From Crataegus laevigata (taxonomy: Eukaryota > Streptophyta > Magnoliopsida > Rosales > Rosaceae), in the NCBI GenBank assembly GCA_963580275.1, contig OY756947.1, positions 10,579,001 to 10,643,000 of the forward strand: DNA of 64,000 nt, read 5' to 3'. Position 1 is the stretch's first letter. Each line of letters opens with the position of its first letter. Below are positions 10,983 to 21,098 of the stretch, in pieces. The notes under the pieces are model-generated. The model was given only the letters and a program-made list of their open reading frames with translations. It had not been told where the DNA came from and made no database searches. A program made the translations under genes and the position numbers.

Positions 10983-11687
10983 TTGGAAAAAATGTCATTT
11001 CATGTTTTGCATGGATTAGTTCTAAGGCATATCATATCTGAAAATGGAATTGAAGTTGATAAATCTAAAGTAGAACTTGTTAGTTTTTTACCCCTCCCTA
11101 CTACTGTCAGGGAGGTTCATTCTTTTCTTGGACATGCAGGTTTCTACCGTAGGTTTATGAAGGACTTCTCAATAATTTCTAGACCCTTGTGCCGTTTACT
11201 TCAAAAGGATGTAACATTTGATGTGAATGAAGAGTGTGTGGTAGCATTCAACAAGCTTCAGGAGTTGTTATCCACGGCTCATGTGATTATGCCACCAAAT
11301 TGGAGTTTACCGTTTGAGTTGATGTGTGATGTTTCAGACTATGCTGTCGGTGCAATTCTAGGGCAGCGTGTCAACAAAGTGCCACAAGTCATCTATTATG
11401 CATCTCGAACACTCAATGATGCACAGTTGAATTATTCAATGACAGATAAGGAGCTTTTAGTTGTTGTATTTGCTTTAGAAACATTTAGATCTTTTCTAAT
11501 TGGGACTAAAGTTATTGTGTTTTCTGACCATGCAGCTTTGAAGTATCTACTCACAAAAAAAGATGCAAAACCGCGACTCATTCGATGGATACTTCTACTT
11601 CAAGAGTTTGACTTGGAGATCAATGATAAGAAAATGAGTGAGAATGTTGTAGCAAATCATCTTAGCAGATTGTGTATTCAAACATAA
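10983..11687 (+). pseudogene. gypsy RT thumb, connection and RNase H
   Basis: The frame reads LRHIISENGIEVDKSKVE, REVHSFLGHAGFYRRFMKDFS and PLCRLLQKDVTFD, then RNase H with LMCDVSDYAVGAILGQR, YSMTDKELLVVVFALE, FSDHAALKYLLTKKDAKPRL and LSRLC at the end. It is open for 234 codons but detached from the RT core by the frameshift near 10890. It would degrade RNA in RNA-DNA hybrids during reverse transcription. Its end runs directly into the integrase N-terminus. Confidence 0.8.
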
Positions 11688-12477
11688 AGGAAGATCTCAT
11701 CCCTTTACATGAGAGTTTTTCGGATGAGCAATTGTTTTCATTAAAGGCTATTGACCCTTGGTATGCAGATATTATCAATTTCAAGGTCACCAAAAAGATT
11801 TCAGATGATTTTACACGTGCTCAGAAATATAAGCTTGTTAAACCAACAAATACTACGAGTGGGATGATCCTTACTTGTGGAAATATTGCCCTGATCAATT
11901 GATTAGAAGGTGTGTCCCTGAATCTGAGTTTAAATCTATTCTAACTTTTTGTCATTCTTATGCATGTGGCGGCCATTTTGGAGCAAAGAGGACAACCCTT
12001 AAGGTGTTAGAGAGTGGTTTTTATTGGCTTAGTTTGTTTAACGATGCGTACCAGTTTTGTGCAACATGTGATCATTGTCAATGAACAGGTAACTTAGGCC
12101 CAAGAAATCAAATGCTACAAATCCCTATTTTGATAGGTGAGATCTTTGATGTGTGGGGCATTGATTTCATGGGACCTTTTCCATCTTTTAATGGTTTTCT
12201 TTACATTTTATTGGTTGTGGATTATGTTTCTAAATAGGTGGAAGCGAAAGCCACCAAAACTAATGATTCAAAAGCTATTTCAAATTTTATTAAAACTAAC
12301 ATCTTTGCAAGATTTGGAACACCTAGAACAATCATGAGGAATGGAGGGAGTCACTTTTGCAATAGAACATTTGAAGCGTTACTTAGGAAGCACAATGTCA
12401 CACATAAGGTGTCTACACCTTATCATCCGCAAACTAGTGGTCAAGCAGAAGTATCAAACCGTGAGGTGAAGGAAATA
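11672..12477 (+). pseudogene. gypsy integrase, broken and truncated
   Basis: The N-terminal part crosses a frameshift near 11870 into the H2C2 zinc-binding domain (HSYACGGHFGAKRT ... CATCDHCQ). A TGA at 12082-12084 and a TAG near 12236 interrupt it. The core shows DVWGIDFMGPF (first catalytic Asp), TIMRNGGSHFCN (the second position reads Asn where Asp is expected) and STPYHPQTSGQAEVSNREVK with the catalytic Glu region. The C-terminal domain is absent: homology ends near 12477. The enzyme cannot be active. Confidence 0.8.
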
Positions 12478-13850
12478 AGTGGATCTTCTGGTTTAGATTT
12501 ATAGGGTTGTGAACCCTACACTCGACCTTGATCGACGGTTGGCTTTTTAGTCAACTAGCCCAGGTTTTTTTAGCTCGACAGTTATCTTAGAGTGCAGTTG
12601 AGACGTCAAGGAGCTTGATGAGCTCATTATGGTGACATATATCTTTGGTTGACATGTGACTCGATTCGCGTACTAGTGGCATCGTATTATATTATGCTTA
12701 TTTATTAAGTATGTTTTCATTATGCATTGGAAATGTTTGTGGAATGTGGTTTGATTGGTATGGGTGGCATGATGTGATGAAATGTGAGGGCTAGTAGAGA
12801 ACCGTTAACCCATTGTCATGGGGTTTATTGCTTTGAGACTTATTTCACATATCGTATCATTCTTCCATATCTTGTTTCGTTGAGTTTTTGTATTTTGAGC
12901 ACTTGATTCACGTTTGGTTTCTTCGAGCCGTTGATATATTCCTTGGCCTTCCACTCAGTTTTGTTGAGTGATCCGGAACTGGGTATCCGTTAGGGTTTCG
13001 TTAAGTGGTCCAGTTCCCTGCTTCGTCTGGATTTTGTTAAGTGGTCCAGAATCCCTCATGATCCGCCATTCCGTTGAGTGGTCCAAAATCGTATCCAGCT
13101 TGGTTTTCATTCAGTGGTTGGATATGCATTGTACTTCGCAGTTCCGTTGAGTTGTTCGGAATCGTATCCACTCGAATTTCGTTGAGAGGTTCAGAATCCC
13201 TTCTAGTCCGCGATTTTGTTGAGTGGTCCAGAATCGTATCCTGGTTTGGATTCCGTTGAGTGGTCTGGAATACCTTTGGGGTCTTGGTTCCGTTGAGTGG
13301 TCCGGAACCCGATATTGATGGATTTTGTTAAGTGGTCCGAAATGGCATCGTTTGACTTGTTCGTTCCTTAGATTTGATTTCAGCTTCAGAGATGTAGGCT
13401 TCGGCTGAACTGTGTCACTCTAGCCCTGCATTTCAGTGTATTGTTTGCATTATTAATTAATGTGATTGTAGATTGATGTTTGTTATGATTGTTGTAATTA
13501 TGATTAGACTCGTTGACCATTGTGTCTAGAGAACATTATTATGCTTCACCAAATGTTACTTGAGCTGCTGGATGCCATAAATCAGGGTAATACAATGAGA
13601 TATAGTGGTTTATGTGATGAATGTTTGAACGTAGTGAATGGTGAACTACGAATGGCTTGATCCCTGTTGAGGGTACGTAGGCAGTCTAACGAGGAAGTTA
13701 GATGCATCAATAAAGCATACGAAAAATTACTATGCAAATCGATTCTTGAGTGTGATTTGTCATATCTCGGAGGTAGGGTATGTTTGAGATATGGGTAATT
13801 GGTGACGTCACGTGTCAATCCTGGATGTATCTCGGGATCAGGGTGTGACA
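12478..13850 (+). repeat. LTR-like segment, probably a solo or 3' LTR of another Ty3/gypsy element
   Basis: No gene is found. The 3' part contains GAGGGTACGTAGGCAG (about 13668-13683) and an end GGGTGTGACA, which resemble the R-U5 part and 3' end of plant chromovirus LTRs as I know them. A possible start is TGTGAACCC at 12508. No convincing 5-bp target duplication flanks it, and no primer binding site follows it. The middle is occupied by a tandem hairpin array (listed separately). What joined the truncated Athila integrase to this segment is unclear. Confidence 0.45.
12956..13345 (+). repeat. Eleven-unit 36-37 bp tandem array with hairpin-forming arms
   Basis: A near-constant 10-base core TTGAGTGGTC occurs at 12964, 13001, 13037, 13074, 13110, 13147, 13182, 13219, 13256, 13293 and 13328; the spacing is always 35-37. 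The core is flanked by about 8-base arms that differ between units but stay complementary within many of them: GGATTTTG/CAGAATCC (13037), CGATTTTG/CAGAATCG (13219), GGTTCCG/CGGAACC (13293), CAGTTTTG/CGGAACTG (12964, with two G-T pairs). Units at 13074, 13110 and 13182 are less well paired. It is not CRISPR: there are no unique spacers and no cas genes. Confidence 0.85.
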
Positions 13851-13929
13851 AAGACTTTGATGAATTCCAAGCCAAGTTGCCCGAGTTTTCTCTTTGAACC
13901 TTGTGGACAAGGTTTTCTCAAGGAGGGAG
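13851..13929 (+). other. Polypurine tract and last pol codons of a second gypsy element
   Basis: The sequence reads roughly DFDEFQAKLPEFSL followed by a stop and ends in the purine run AAGGAGGGAG immediately before a TGTTGTTATG start. This is how gypsy internal regions meet their 3' LTR. Only this tail of the internal region is left. Confidence 0.5.
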
Positions 13930-14292
13930 TGTTGTTATGAATTGCCATATATGTGGTTGCTTCGATCACAAGAATAATAGTTAGTAGAGTAAATGGGTAT
14001 AATTGTAGTGATTTGGGGACTAAATTGTAATGATCTAGTATCTTGGGGTTTAATTGTTGAGGGTTAAGTATTGTAGGGAGTAATTCAATAAGTTGTTAGA
14101 GTTGTACAGTTGGCAATCTCTCACTAGATTGCTAGCTAGTGGGTAAATATCTCTTCCCATTCACTGTCTAACAGTTAGATTTGAAATATTAAAAGAATAT
14201 TCCAGTTCTAACTTCTTCTCCTTCCTCTCGCATTACCGTCATAGCTCCCTTGAGCTTACGTTGATTTCCAGCGTAGGATTTGTGATCTAACA
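13930..14292 (+). repeat. 3' LTR of the second gypsy element, 363 bp
   Basis: It begins TGTTGTTATG after the purine tract and ends TGATCTAACA, giving matching TGTT..AACA termini. There is no open frame. The partner 5' LTR is not in the window. Confidence 0.6.
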
Positions 14293-15492
14293 CAGATGAG
14301 GTGAAAAGGCAGAGGGGAAGATTCACTCACTCTAATCCTCTAAGAACCCATAATTTTTTCAATCCTTGGAACCCTAGAAAAATCACCAGAAGATTAATTT
14401 CTTTGGTAAAGAATTTTAAAAAATCTAAAGTAGGATAATTGCTTACCTTCCGTATAGGGGGTTATGGAAAATGCGAGGATACACTGGTGGTGCGTCGCTG
14501 TTCTCCCATGAGAGCTAGTCGTCGAATTAGGGTGGATAGGTGGAAAAGCAATTTACTGAGTTGGCAATGGTTTTGTTTGATTGAAGAATCTCGTTGAAAG
14601 AGGAGGAAGACTATCGAAAATAAAGCACTGGAGCAGGAAGGAAGAGGTGCAAGAGATCGGGATGAGTCAATTCGGTCGATGGTGTGAAAACAGTTGATGT
14701 CGAATTGCAAAAAAAACTAAGAAAAGCATACATCTCACAACACAGATACATATGCTAACATGGGAAATTTCAAATTTTACTGTGCATATGAAAAACCAAA
14801 GAGCAACTTGAAGAATAAAACGGGGCAATTCTGTTTTTACACTGTGCTTAGGAACAGTGACCGTTGCTGCTGTAATATTACTATTTTGCAAAGATTTGAG
14901 AAGTTGATTCGTGTCAGTGTCGTGCCACTTTCACTTAAAGAATGAAGAAAGTTTGAGTGGCAAAGCGTGGAGAAAAAATTGCCTACTAGTTGATGAGTTT
15001 TGTAAGTCTCTTAGTGTTTATCCTAACATAGGAGTTCGAGGATTTTCCTACGTCCGCAGTGTACACTCCATTTGTTTATTTAAGCACATATCTAGGATAT
15101 TTTCATAAGATGTGGATGTGGAAATTAATTTGAGAATCGAAATTGACATTAAATTTATACATTGGAACCTATTCACCTCTTTTAAACTAGTACCATCCAT
15201 CTTTGAAACATAACATATGAGCACTCCATCACCACCTTCTCCTTTCACACCATGGTAGATTTGCGGATTTCTCAACCACCAATTCCTTTCTAGCAAGGGA
15301 CTTACAGTGATACATCACCATGGTTAAGTCTCAAGTCAATAAAACAATTATAACTACATAACTTTTTCTCTATGTAATATTGTGTCATTAGCACGAAACG
15401 GGACAAAGAGGAATACACCCATGTTCAAACTCATTTCAGGAAAGATAAGGACCTAAAGGAAGAGACAAACAAAACAATCACAAACCCGCCTC
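14293..15492. other. No recognised gene; possible 5' UTR/first exon on the - strand
   Basis: Nothing here matches a family I know. On the - strand, pyrimidine-rich sequence from about 14700 down to 14455 looks like a plant 5' UTR and ends in a plausible splice donor (GGAAGGTAAGC near 14452-14442). The only short frame inside starts MGEQRRTTSV and stops after 15 codons. A - strand frame at 15048-15296 (82 codons, ...KGEGGDGVLICYVSK...) has no recognisable domain. A host gene truncated by the neighbouring LTR is possible but unproved. Confidence 0.25.
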
Positions 15493-15692
15493 TTAGGCCA
15501 TTTCTAACTGAAGGCTGGCCAGATGGCTCGTTTTAGCCTTCTAGCCCTCCAAGATATTAATATTTTAATGAATAGTACAGGGCTGTATTTGCCTCCATCT
15601 TCAACCGAGGGCCATAGGGCTTGTTTTCGCCCTGTCACAAAAAACCGTCTCCAACCGAGGGCCAAAGGGCCATAGGGCTAAACATAATTCAT

Positions 15693-15837
15693 TATTTAAA
15701 TTTAAAAACTACAACAACTTAAATTTAAAAACTACAACAACTTAAATTTAAAAAAATACAACTTATGTTTAAAAACTATAACTTAAATTTAAAAACTACA
15801 AATTAAATTTAAAAACTACAAAAACTTAAATTTATAG
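15693..15837 (+). repeat. AT-rich tandem repeat in the Harbinger 5' region
   Basis: About six imperfect units of AATTTAAAAACTACAACAACTT lie in a row between the left terminus and the transposase start. It is low-complexity sequence with no coding potential. Confidence 0.75.
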
Positions 15838-16051
15838 GGAAAAATGAGAATTTTTTAAGTTTTTTTTACAAATTTCAAATTCAAATCCAACGGCTAGTTG
15901 ACGTCAGCTAGCCGTTGGATTTGAATTTTATTGGCTATTAATAGGATAGATAGTGGGCTATAATTTACACACATTTGAATTCAATTTATTTCATTTCAAT
16001 CTATTTCAATTCAATCTCTTTCAATTCAATTTCTTTCAATTCAAGTTTACA

Positions 16052-17450
16052 ATGAATTCCAACTTTGGATCCTCTTCGAATTCCAACTGAGGGTCCTCAT
16101 CCAATTCAGAATTGGAAGAAAAATGAGCGCAGATAAGACGAGAAGATGAGGAGTCTAATGAAAAAGATGAAGCATGGTACAACACACAATATGTGGCAGC
16201 CATGGCTGCGACCATGGTGTGTTAGTCAACTGAGGAACAACCTCAATGGGGTGGCTCTATTACTGGTCGTTCTTACAAACCACGAAATAGAGCGATGACG
16301 CATGCCAATCTGATGAACAACTACTTCAACCCCAACTCGGTGTACACAGAAGATGATTTCAGACATCGCTTCTGGTTAAGACATCATGTCTTTGAGCGTG
16401 TACTTCATGATGTCCATCAGGTCAATCTATATTTTCAACAGAAGCAGGATAGAGCAAGCCGCCTTGGTTTCTCACATCATCAGAAGGTTACTGTTGCACT
16501 ACAAAGGATGGCCTATGGCTCCCAAGCTAATTCGATGGATGAAACCCATAATATGTCTCAGTCTACATGCCTTGATACTCTTGCTAAATTCTGTAACATA
16601 ATTGTTCAGCTTTACAAAGAGGAGTACCTCCGCAAGCTAAATCAAGAGGATTTGGATCGGCTCCTTCGCAAAGCTGAAGACCGTGGGTTTCCGGGGATGA
16701 TAAGGTCATTAGACTACATGCATTGGAGTTGGAAGAACTGTCCCACCAGATGGTAAAGAGGCTTTAGCGGAAGGTTGAGAAAGCCAACTATTGTGTTAGA
16801 GGCGGTTGCCTCGTATGACACATGGATCTAGCATGCTTTCTTTGGAGTCCCTGTATCCCAAAATGACATTACAGTTCTTGGGCGTTCACCCCTCTTCAAT
16901 AACTTGACGGAAGGTAAATCACCTCAACTTGACTACTACATCAACGGCCGTCAGTACAATATGGGGTATTACTTGGCAGATGGCATCTACCCAAAGTGGG
17001 TGACACTTGTGCAAGCAATTCCAAACCCTAAAAATGACGCTGAAAAGTGTTTACCTTACACTAAGAGGCATACTAGAAAGATGTTGAGAAAACTTTTGGT
17101 GTTCTACAAGCACAGTAGAAGATCATCAAGGAACCAACAAGAGGGTAAAGTCGAGAAATTTTGGACTCCATTATATGTCTTGCATCATATTATACAACAT
17201 GATTGTGGAGGATGAGCATGATGGATATACTGATGTAGAGTCCGATGACGACCAAGAGGATCCAAATAGGTCAAGAAGGGCTCGTGCAAAAATATATGAT
17301 GGGCCCAATTTGTCTTTCAATCCAAGAACTTGTAGTATCTCTATAAATGAGTACATGGGGTGCTATAGGATGATATGTTCCCGTGTCACAAACAAGTACC
17401 TACAACAGCATCTTGTTGCACATCTTTGGACCAAAAGAAGCATGGAGTAA
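16052..17450 (+). pseudogene. Harbinger transposase (HARBI1/ALP1-like), decayed
   Basis: It starts at ATG 16052 (MNSNFGSSS) and meets stops within the first 60 codons. The longest open part (16295-16756) has NLMNNYFNPNSVYTEDDFRHR, HHQKVTVALQRMAYG, LRKAEDRGFPGM and SLDYMHWSWKNCP (first catalytic Asp in a GSIDCMHW-like box, two residues changed). Then come HAFFGVPVSQNDITVLGRSP (second Asp) and YLADGIYPKWVTLVQ (third). The C-terminus appears in a shifted frame at 17175-17450 (IILYNMIVEDEHD). There are several in-frame stops (e.g. 16754, 16832) and a frameshift near 17060. It would have catalysed excision and insertion at TTA sites. Confidence 0.85.
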
Positions 17451-17815
17451 GCATTTAAGTTTTATGTTGTTAAATGTTTTAAAAAATGTTGTTTAAGTTT
17501 CATGTTGTTAAATGTTTTTTTTTTATGTTGTATAATTTTTATGTTGGTTAATGTTATTTAATGTTGTTTCATGTTACTTGATTTAATTTAATATTGTATA
17601 ATGGCTTAGGAAGTTATAGGAAAAAAATATGAAACAAATTTTGTAAACTACAAGTTATAGGAAGTTATAGAAAAAAATAGAATTTAAAAACAAAAGTTAT
17701 AGGAAAAAAATTTGTAAAAAATAAAAAAAATAAAAATAAAACTGTAAAAAAAAAATAATAATAATGGCTTGTTGACATCAGCTAGTCGTTGTATTTAAAT
17801 TTTTGACCTATCATT

Positions 17816-17921
17816 CCTGTCGGATATAACCGACAGGAATAATGCACAATGTTGTCGGTTATATCCAACAGGAATATTCAAAATGCACAATGTTGTCGGT
17901 TATATCCAGCAGGAATATTCA
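17816..17921 (+). repeat. Palindrome and duplicated 42-bp unit in the Harbinger 3' region
   Basis: CCTGTCGG ATATAA CCGACAGG at about 17816-17837 is a perfect inverted repeat. Two further copies of the half-site TGTCGGTTATATCC(A/G)(A/C)AGGAATATTCAA follow as direct repeats about 42 bp apart. This is a candidate transposase-binding or hairpin site. Confidence 0.7.
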
Positions 17922-18575
17922 ACATTCTAGCCCAGCCCGGGGTTGGCTGACTGGCTGGCTCATTTGGGCCAACCGGTTGGCCCTTTGGTCTTTTTTTGTT
18001 AGTAGAGCCCACGAGTCTTTTGACCTAACCCTCGGTTGAAGACGGTTTTCGAGCGTTTTTGGCCCTATGGCCTTCTTGACCCTTTAATTGGAGATGGTCT
18101 TAAACCCACCGCCTTATGGGACTTGAAGGTTTCTTCGCCTCGGACCCCAGAGGGCTCCGCCAAGGCCGTTCCTGGCAACCTGTTTCCTCTCGACGGTGCT
18201 CGAGCCAGCCGAGCCCTCAGGATTCAGCCAATTTCTCTTTGAGAAATGGGTTCCTTTTGGGTGTTATACCTTCATATTCCCCCACTTTTAACAGGGACTT
18301 GGGTTCTTTCTCTCTCGAGTCCCTCTTACTCAGACCAGCTACCTCTAACTGGTACACCATAAATTCTTTGCTTAGCTATTGCCTGTTGGGTTTTTCTCAA
18401 TTTTTTTTATTTTTTGTTTAATGGATATTCTTTTTTATTTTATGTGTCCATGGATTGGTTTGTGGTTTGTATAGTTACTGAGAAAATGATGAGAGCTTGA
18501 CAGCCGAACAAAGCTTGTTTGCCGAGTTCAGTGGTATAGCACATAAAGCATGAATTTTTTGTTGCCTTGTTATTT

Positions 18576-18690
18576 TTTTTACTTCTCACACACTCCTGTT
18601 AATTTCTGTCCATTAGATCTTCTTCAATTCATCCGATTTGATGGCGAAAATCCAAAAAAGTGTGGGAGAAGTAAAAAGGGGTGTGAATAC
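18576..18690. repeat. Short MITE remnant
   Basis: CTTCTCACACACTCC ... TTCTTCAATTCATCCGAT ... GGGTGTGAATAC matches the middle and right side of the well-preserved MITE at 58778-58925 in this window. It lies in the first intron of TGD4 copy A. The outer left inverted repeat is worn away. Confidence 0.65.
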
Positions 18691-19000
18691 TTACTGATTT
18701 GCAAGGGGGTTCTTATGTTTTTCGAGAGCATCAAAGTTTCCTTTGCTTTATCACGTTTATCGAAGCACTGGTTGGGATTATCTAACTTTTCTTTTTATGG
18801 GACTTTGTAGGTGAAAAAGTTTGTTTCGATGTTTTGAAATTTGAAAAATATCGTATCTAATGAATGGTACTGTGTAAATGCATTGAATTTGTGAAATTAC
18901 TGATCCAAATGCATTGAGTTTTAGGCAGTTCTGCCGGAAGAAACTTTGTTCTTCTATTAAAGCTGAATTTACTAATGATGAGATGGAGGTCTCTACATTC

Positions 19001-19019
19001 AAAGATGTGGCGAAGCATG
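19001..19019 (+). repeat. Target-site duplication of the LINE, left copy
   Basis: AAAGATGTGGCGAAGCATG, repeated exactly at 25268-25286. The first As may belong to the poly(A) tail at the right copy, so the true length is 16-19 bp. Confidence 0.9.
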
Positions 19020-19507
19020 GAGGTCTTTTCTATCTTATTTCCTATATGAGCGGAACTAATCTTTTGTACGCGTCTCACGTACGGCGATTTGTTCCTCAAG
19101 AGGAGGAGGTTCTATTGGAAGCTAACCTTGTAGCCCAGGATCTTCGTTCTGCCCAACCTTAATTTCATCCTGGGAGACCCTCCGTCGTTGACCTCTGCTT
19201 AATTTGTGGTGGGTGCTGCTTTCCCTGATCTGAGGAGCGCTATTTGAATCTGGTGAGTCTGCTTACTCTTCTTCTTGTTCGACCTTTTTCCTTCTCATTT
19301 TGGAAGTGCTTGGGATCTAGGATGGCCCTTGACCTCCTAGCTGGAAGGGGATCTGTGCCGTTTGGTCTCAGATTACTTGGATCTATGAAACTGGGGGTGA
19401 GTGAGCAGTGAATTGCTAAAGCTTTCTACGAATCTGGTGAAAACATAGCGTACGAGGCGAATGGGTAGGAGTAACTAAGTGAGGAGGAGTGTAGTCACCC
19501 TGGCGTC

Positions 19508-21098
19508 ATGGCGGAAGAATTAGGTAAAGGTGAACTTGAGGAGTTAGGCTCTAGATTTGGTTCTAAACTTAAGCTCTCGGAAAGAGAACGTCGGGGCCTA
19601 TGCATTGACAAGAAAGACATTGAGGGTGCTCTCCTAGGGCTCCAATACACTCTGGTTTCCGAAGTTTTGACTGCCAAAGAGGTTAATGGGGAGGCATTTT
19701 CAGACTGCTTATGTCTCTGTGGAAAGGAAGAGAAGGGGTATCCATCAGGGATATCGGGGAACAGAGATTTCTGGCACGTTTTGCGAGCCAACGAGATCTC
19801 TGTAGAGTACTGGAAGCTGACCATCTGTGGACATTCAAAAATGACCTGGTTGTGGTGGCAGATCTTACAGAGAAAGAGCTCAACAGATGGGTGCCCCCGT
19901 CCGTTGGAGAATTTTGGGTCGAAATCCACAATGTCCCGGTCCTTAGCATGACACAGGCGGTGGCGGAAATGATTGGGGGATTGTTGGGTAATGTGTGTAA
20001 GGTGGATAAGTCGGGCAGTCGGGATTGCATTGGTAGATTTCTCCGGGCCAAAATTAGATTCAACGTTAGGGAACCTCTCATGAGAGGAACCTTTGTAAGT
20101 TATCCTGACGAAGGCAAAATTTGGGTTGATTTCAAATATGAAACTCTACCAAAATATCGTCTCATTTGCGAATTGATGGGTCATACAACCAGAGTTTGCA
20201 GGGAAGCATCGGAGGAAGAAAGAGCAAAAGATGTAATATCTCGGGAATTGGGTGATAAACGTGCCTTTAAAGGCTTGGATGCGGTTATGGACCTACGGGG
20301 CAATCCCCTGGGGTCTGGCATACGCAGTTAAAACTCCACGGGTTCAAATGGTGGCAGATCTAGCTCTGGACATTGGAAGGCGACACGAAGTGAAGAGTAC
20401 GATGGGGGTCGACAATCGGGGCGTTCTTCAATCGGCTCTGGGGTGGAAAGTCATAATTAATCCAGGGATACCAGATCTCAAGGTGGAAGTAGACGCTCAA
20501 GGAAGACAGATGATGAAGAAAATGATACTGCGATCTCCTCGAGCAAACCACGCTGGTCCACTAACAAGAAGGGTACTGGAGAAACCAAACTGGCGGAAAA
20601 AATTCGAATCCAAAAAGAAGAAGCAGAAATGGCAAGAGTGGCCAGGGAAAAAGCTTTCGATGCAGGGCTTATTGGTCCAGTAAAGTGATTACGGAAGGTG
20701 ATGAAAACATTGTTCTCAACGAAATCCCTGAACATACGGGCAGGGAGAACGTCTATGAAGCCGATCTTAAAACTGGATCGGGGTTCGATCTGAATCGTGA
20801 TCCTTCCCTCGACGACGGCACTGGTAGAGAACTGTTAGATAAAGAGAAATCGGTGGAGGATATCAGCTATCTGATCCCCAATGGAGCTGTGACTCAAAAC
20901 ATGGAGGATGATCTTTTCGAGCTTGCACCTATCATTGAAGCATCTATGAAGGAAATCCAAAAGAAGAAACGAAACCATCATAAGATGGAGGCTTCAGATG
21001 GGAATCCAAGCATGGATCAAAAATGTACCAAACTAAGGAAAAGCTTATTCACTGAGGTAGAGGTGACCAGCCTTAATTGGTCCCCCAATGATCCATGA
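19508..21098 (+). pseudogene. LINE ORF1 (DUF4283, zinc knuckle)
   Basis: ATG 19508 opens MAEELGKGELEELG. The DUF4283 domain follows (LGLQYTLVSEVLTAKEVNGEAF, then after a frameshift near 19710 SLWKGREGVSIRDIGEQRFL, LEADHLWTFKNDLVVVADL). The knuckle region reads LPKYRLICELMGHTTRVC, where one zinc-binding Cys appears to have become Arg. Beyond about 20330 the frame has TAA stops but still reads as a basic linker (KIRIQKEEAEMARVAREKAF). The last part (20685-21098) is open and ends at TGA 21096-21098, overlapping the ORF2 start. The protein would bind LINE RNA. Confidence 0.75.

Larger units (their letters stand above)
9273..12477 (+). mobile_element. Ty3/gypsy retrotransposon, Athila-like, truncated on both sides
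   Basis: Order is gag tail, protease, RT, RNase H, integrase, the gypsy order. The phrases VVTLRSGKEV (gag end), the DLGAS protease centre in place of DSGA, and LVPTRVQNSWRV before RT are typical of the Athila-type lineage as I know it. The left part is missing beyond the Harbinger element. On the right the integrase stops at about 12477, followed by unrelated LTR-like DNA. No LTR of this element is identified. Confidence 0.75.
15496..18099 (+). mobile_element. Complete PIF/Harbinger transposon (2604 bp) with TTA duplication
   Basis: The left end reads TTA then GGCCATTTCTAACTGAAGG; the right end, read inward on the other strand, is GACCATCTCCAATTAAAGG (14 of 19 identical) and is followed by TTA at 18100-18102. 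TTA at 15493-15495 and 18100-18102 is the target duplication expected for this superfamily. The + strand transposase in between is degraded. Both subterminal regions carry GGGCCA/GGGCTA-rich short repeats. The element lies immediately upstream of TGD4 pseudogene copy A. Confidence 0.85.
18103..19019 (+). pseudogene. TGD4-like gene fragment, copy A, first two exons
   Basis: TGD4 is a plant beta-barrel-like protein of the chloroplast outer envelope/ER contact that moves lipid precursors. Readable here are WDLKVSSPRTPEGSAKAVPGN, then in a shifted frame VIPSYSPTFNRDLGSFSLESL and LRPATSNW. After an intron with an acceptor TTTTAG at about 18923 comes QFCRKKLCSSIKAEFTNDEMEVSTFKDVAKH. These match the N-terminal part of Arabidopsis TGD4 as I recall it (GTARAVPDDPLPLGLSRG, IPSFSP, FSLQRVLTLPFSNNW). 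The initiator Met is missing, there is a frameshift near 18225, and a LINE interrupts the exon at 19020. It is non-functional. Confidence 0.7.

Noticed and set aside
12968..13259. Two short + strand frames with repeated SGP motifs
   Set aside because: They are generated by the 36-37 bp tandem array; there is no start context or homology.
12956..13345. CRISPR-like array
   Set aside because: The regular period is suggestive, but there are no unique spacers of constant length and no cas genes, and the context is plant retroelement DNA; it is a degenerate tandem repeat.
15048..15296. 82-codon - strand frame (KGEGGDGVLICYVSK) as an F-box or enzyme gene
   Set aside because: No motif is firm enough to name it, and there is no supporting splice or promoter signal.
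18036..18421. Separate short genes at the right end of the Harbinger element
   Set aside because: The frames are pieces of the TGD4-like first exon read across a frameshift.
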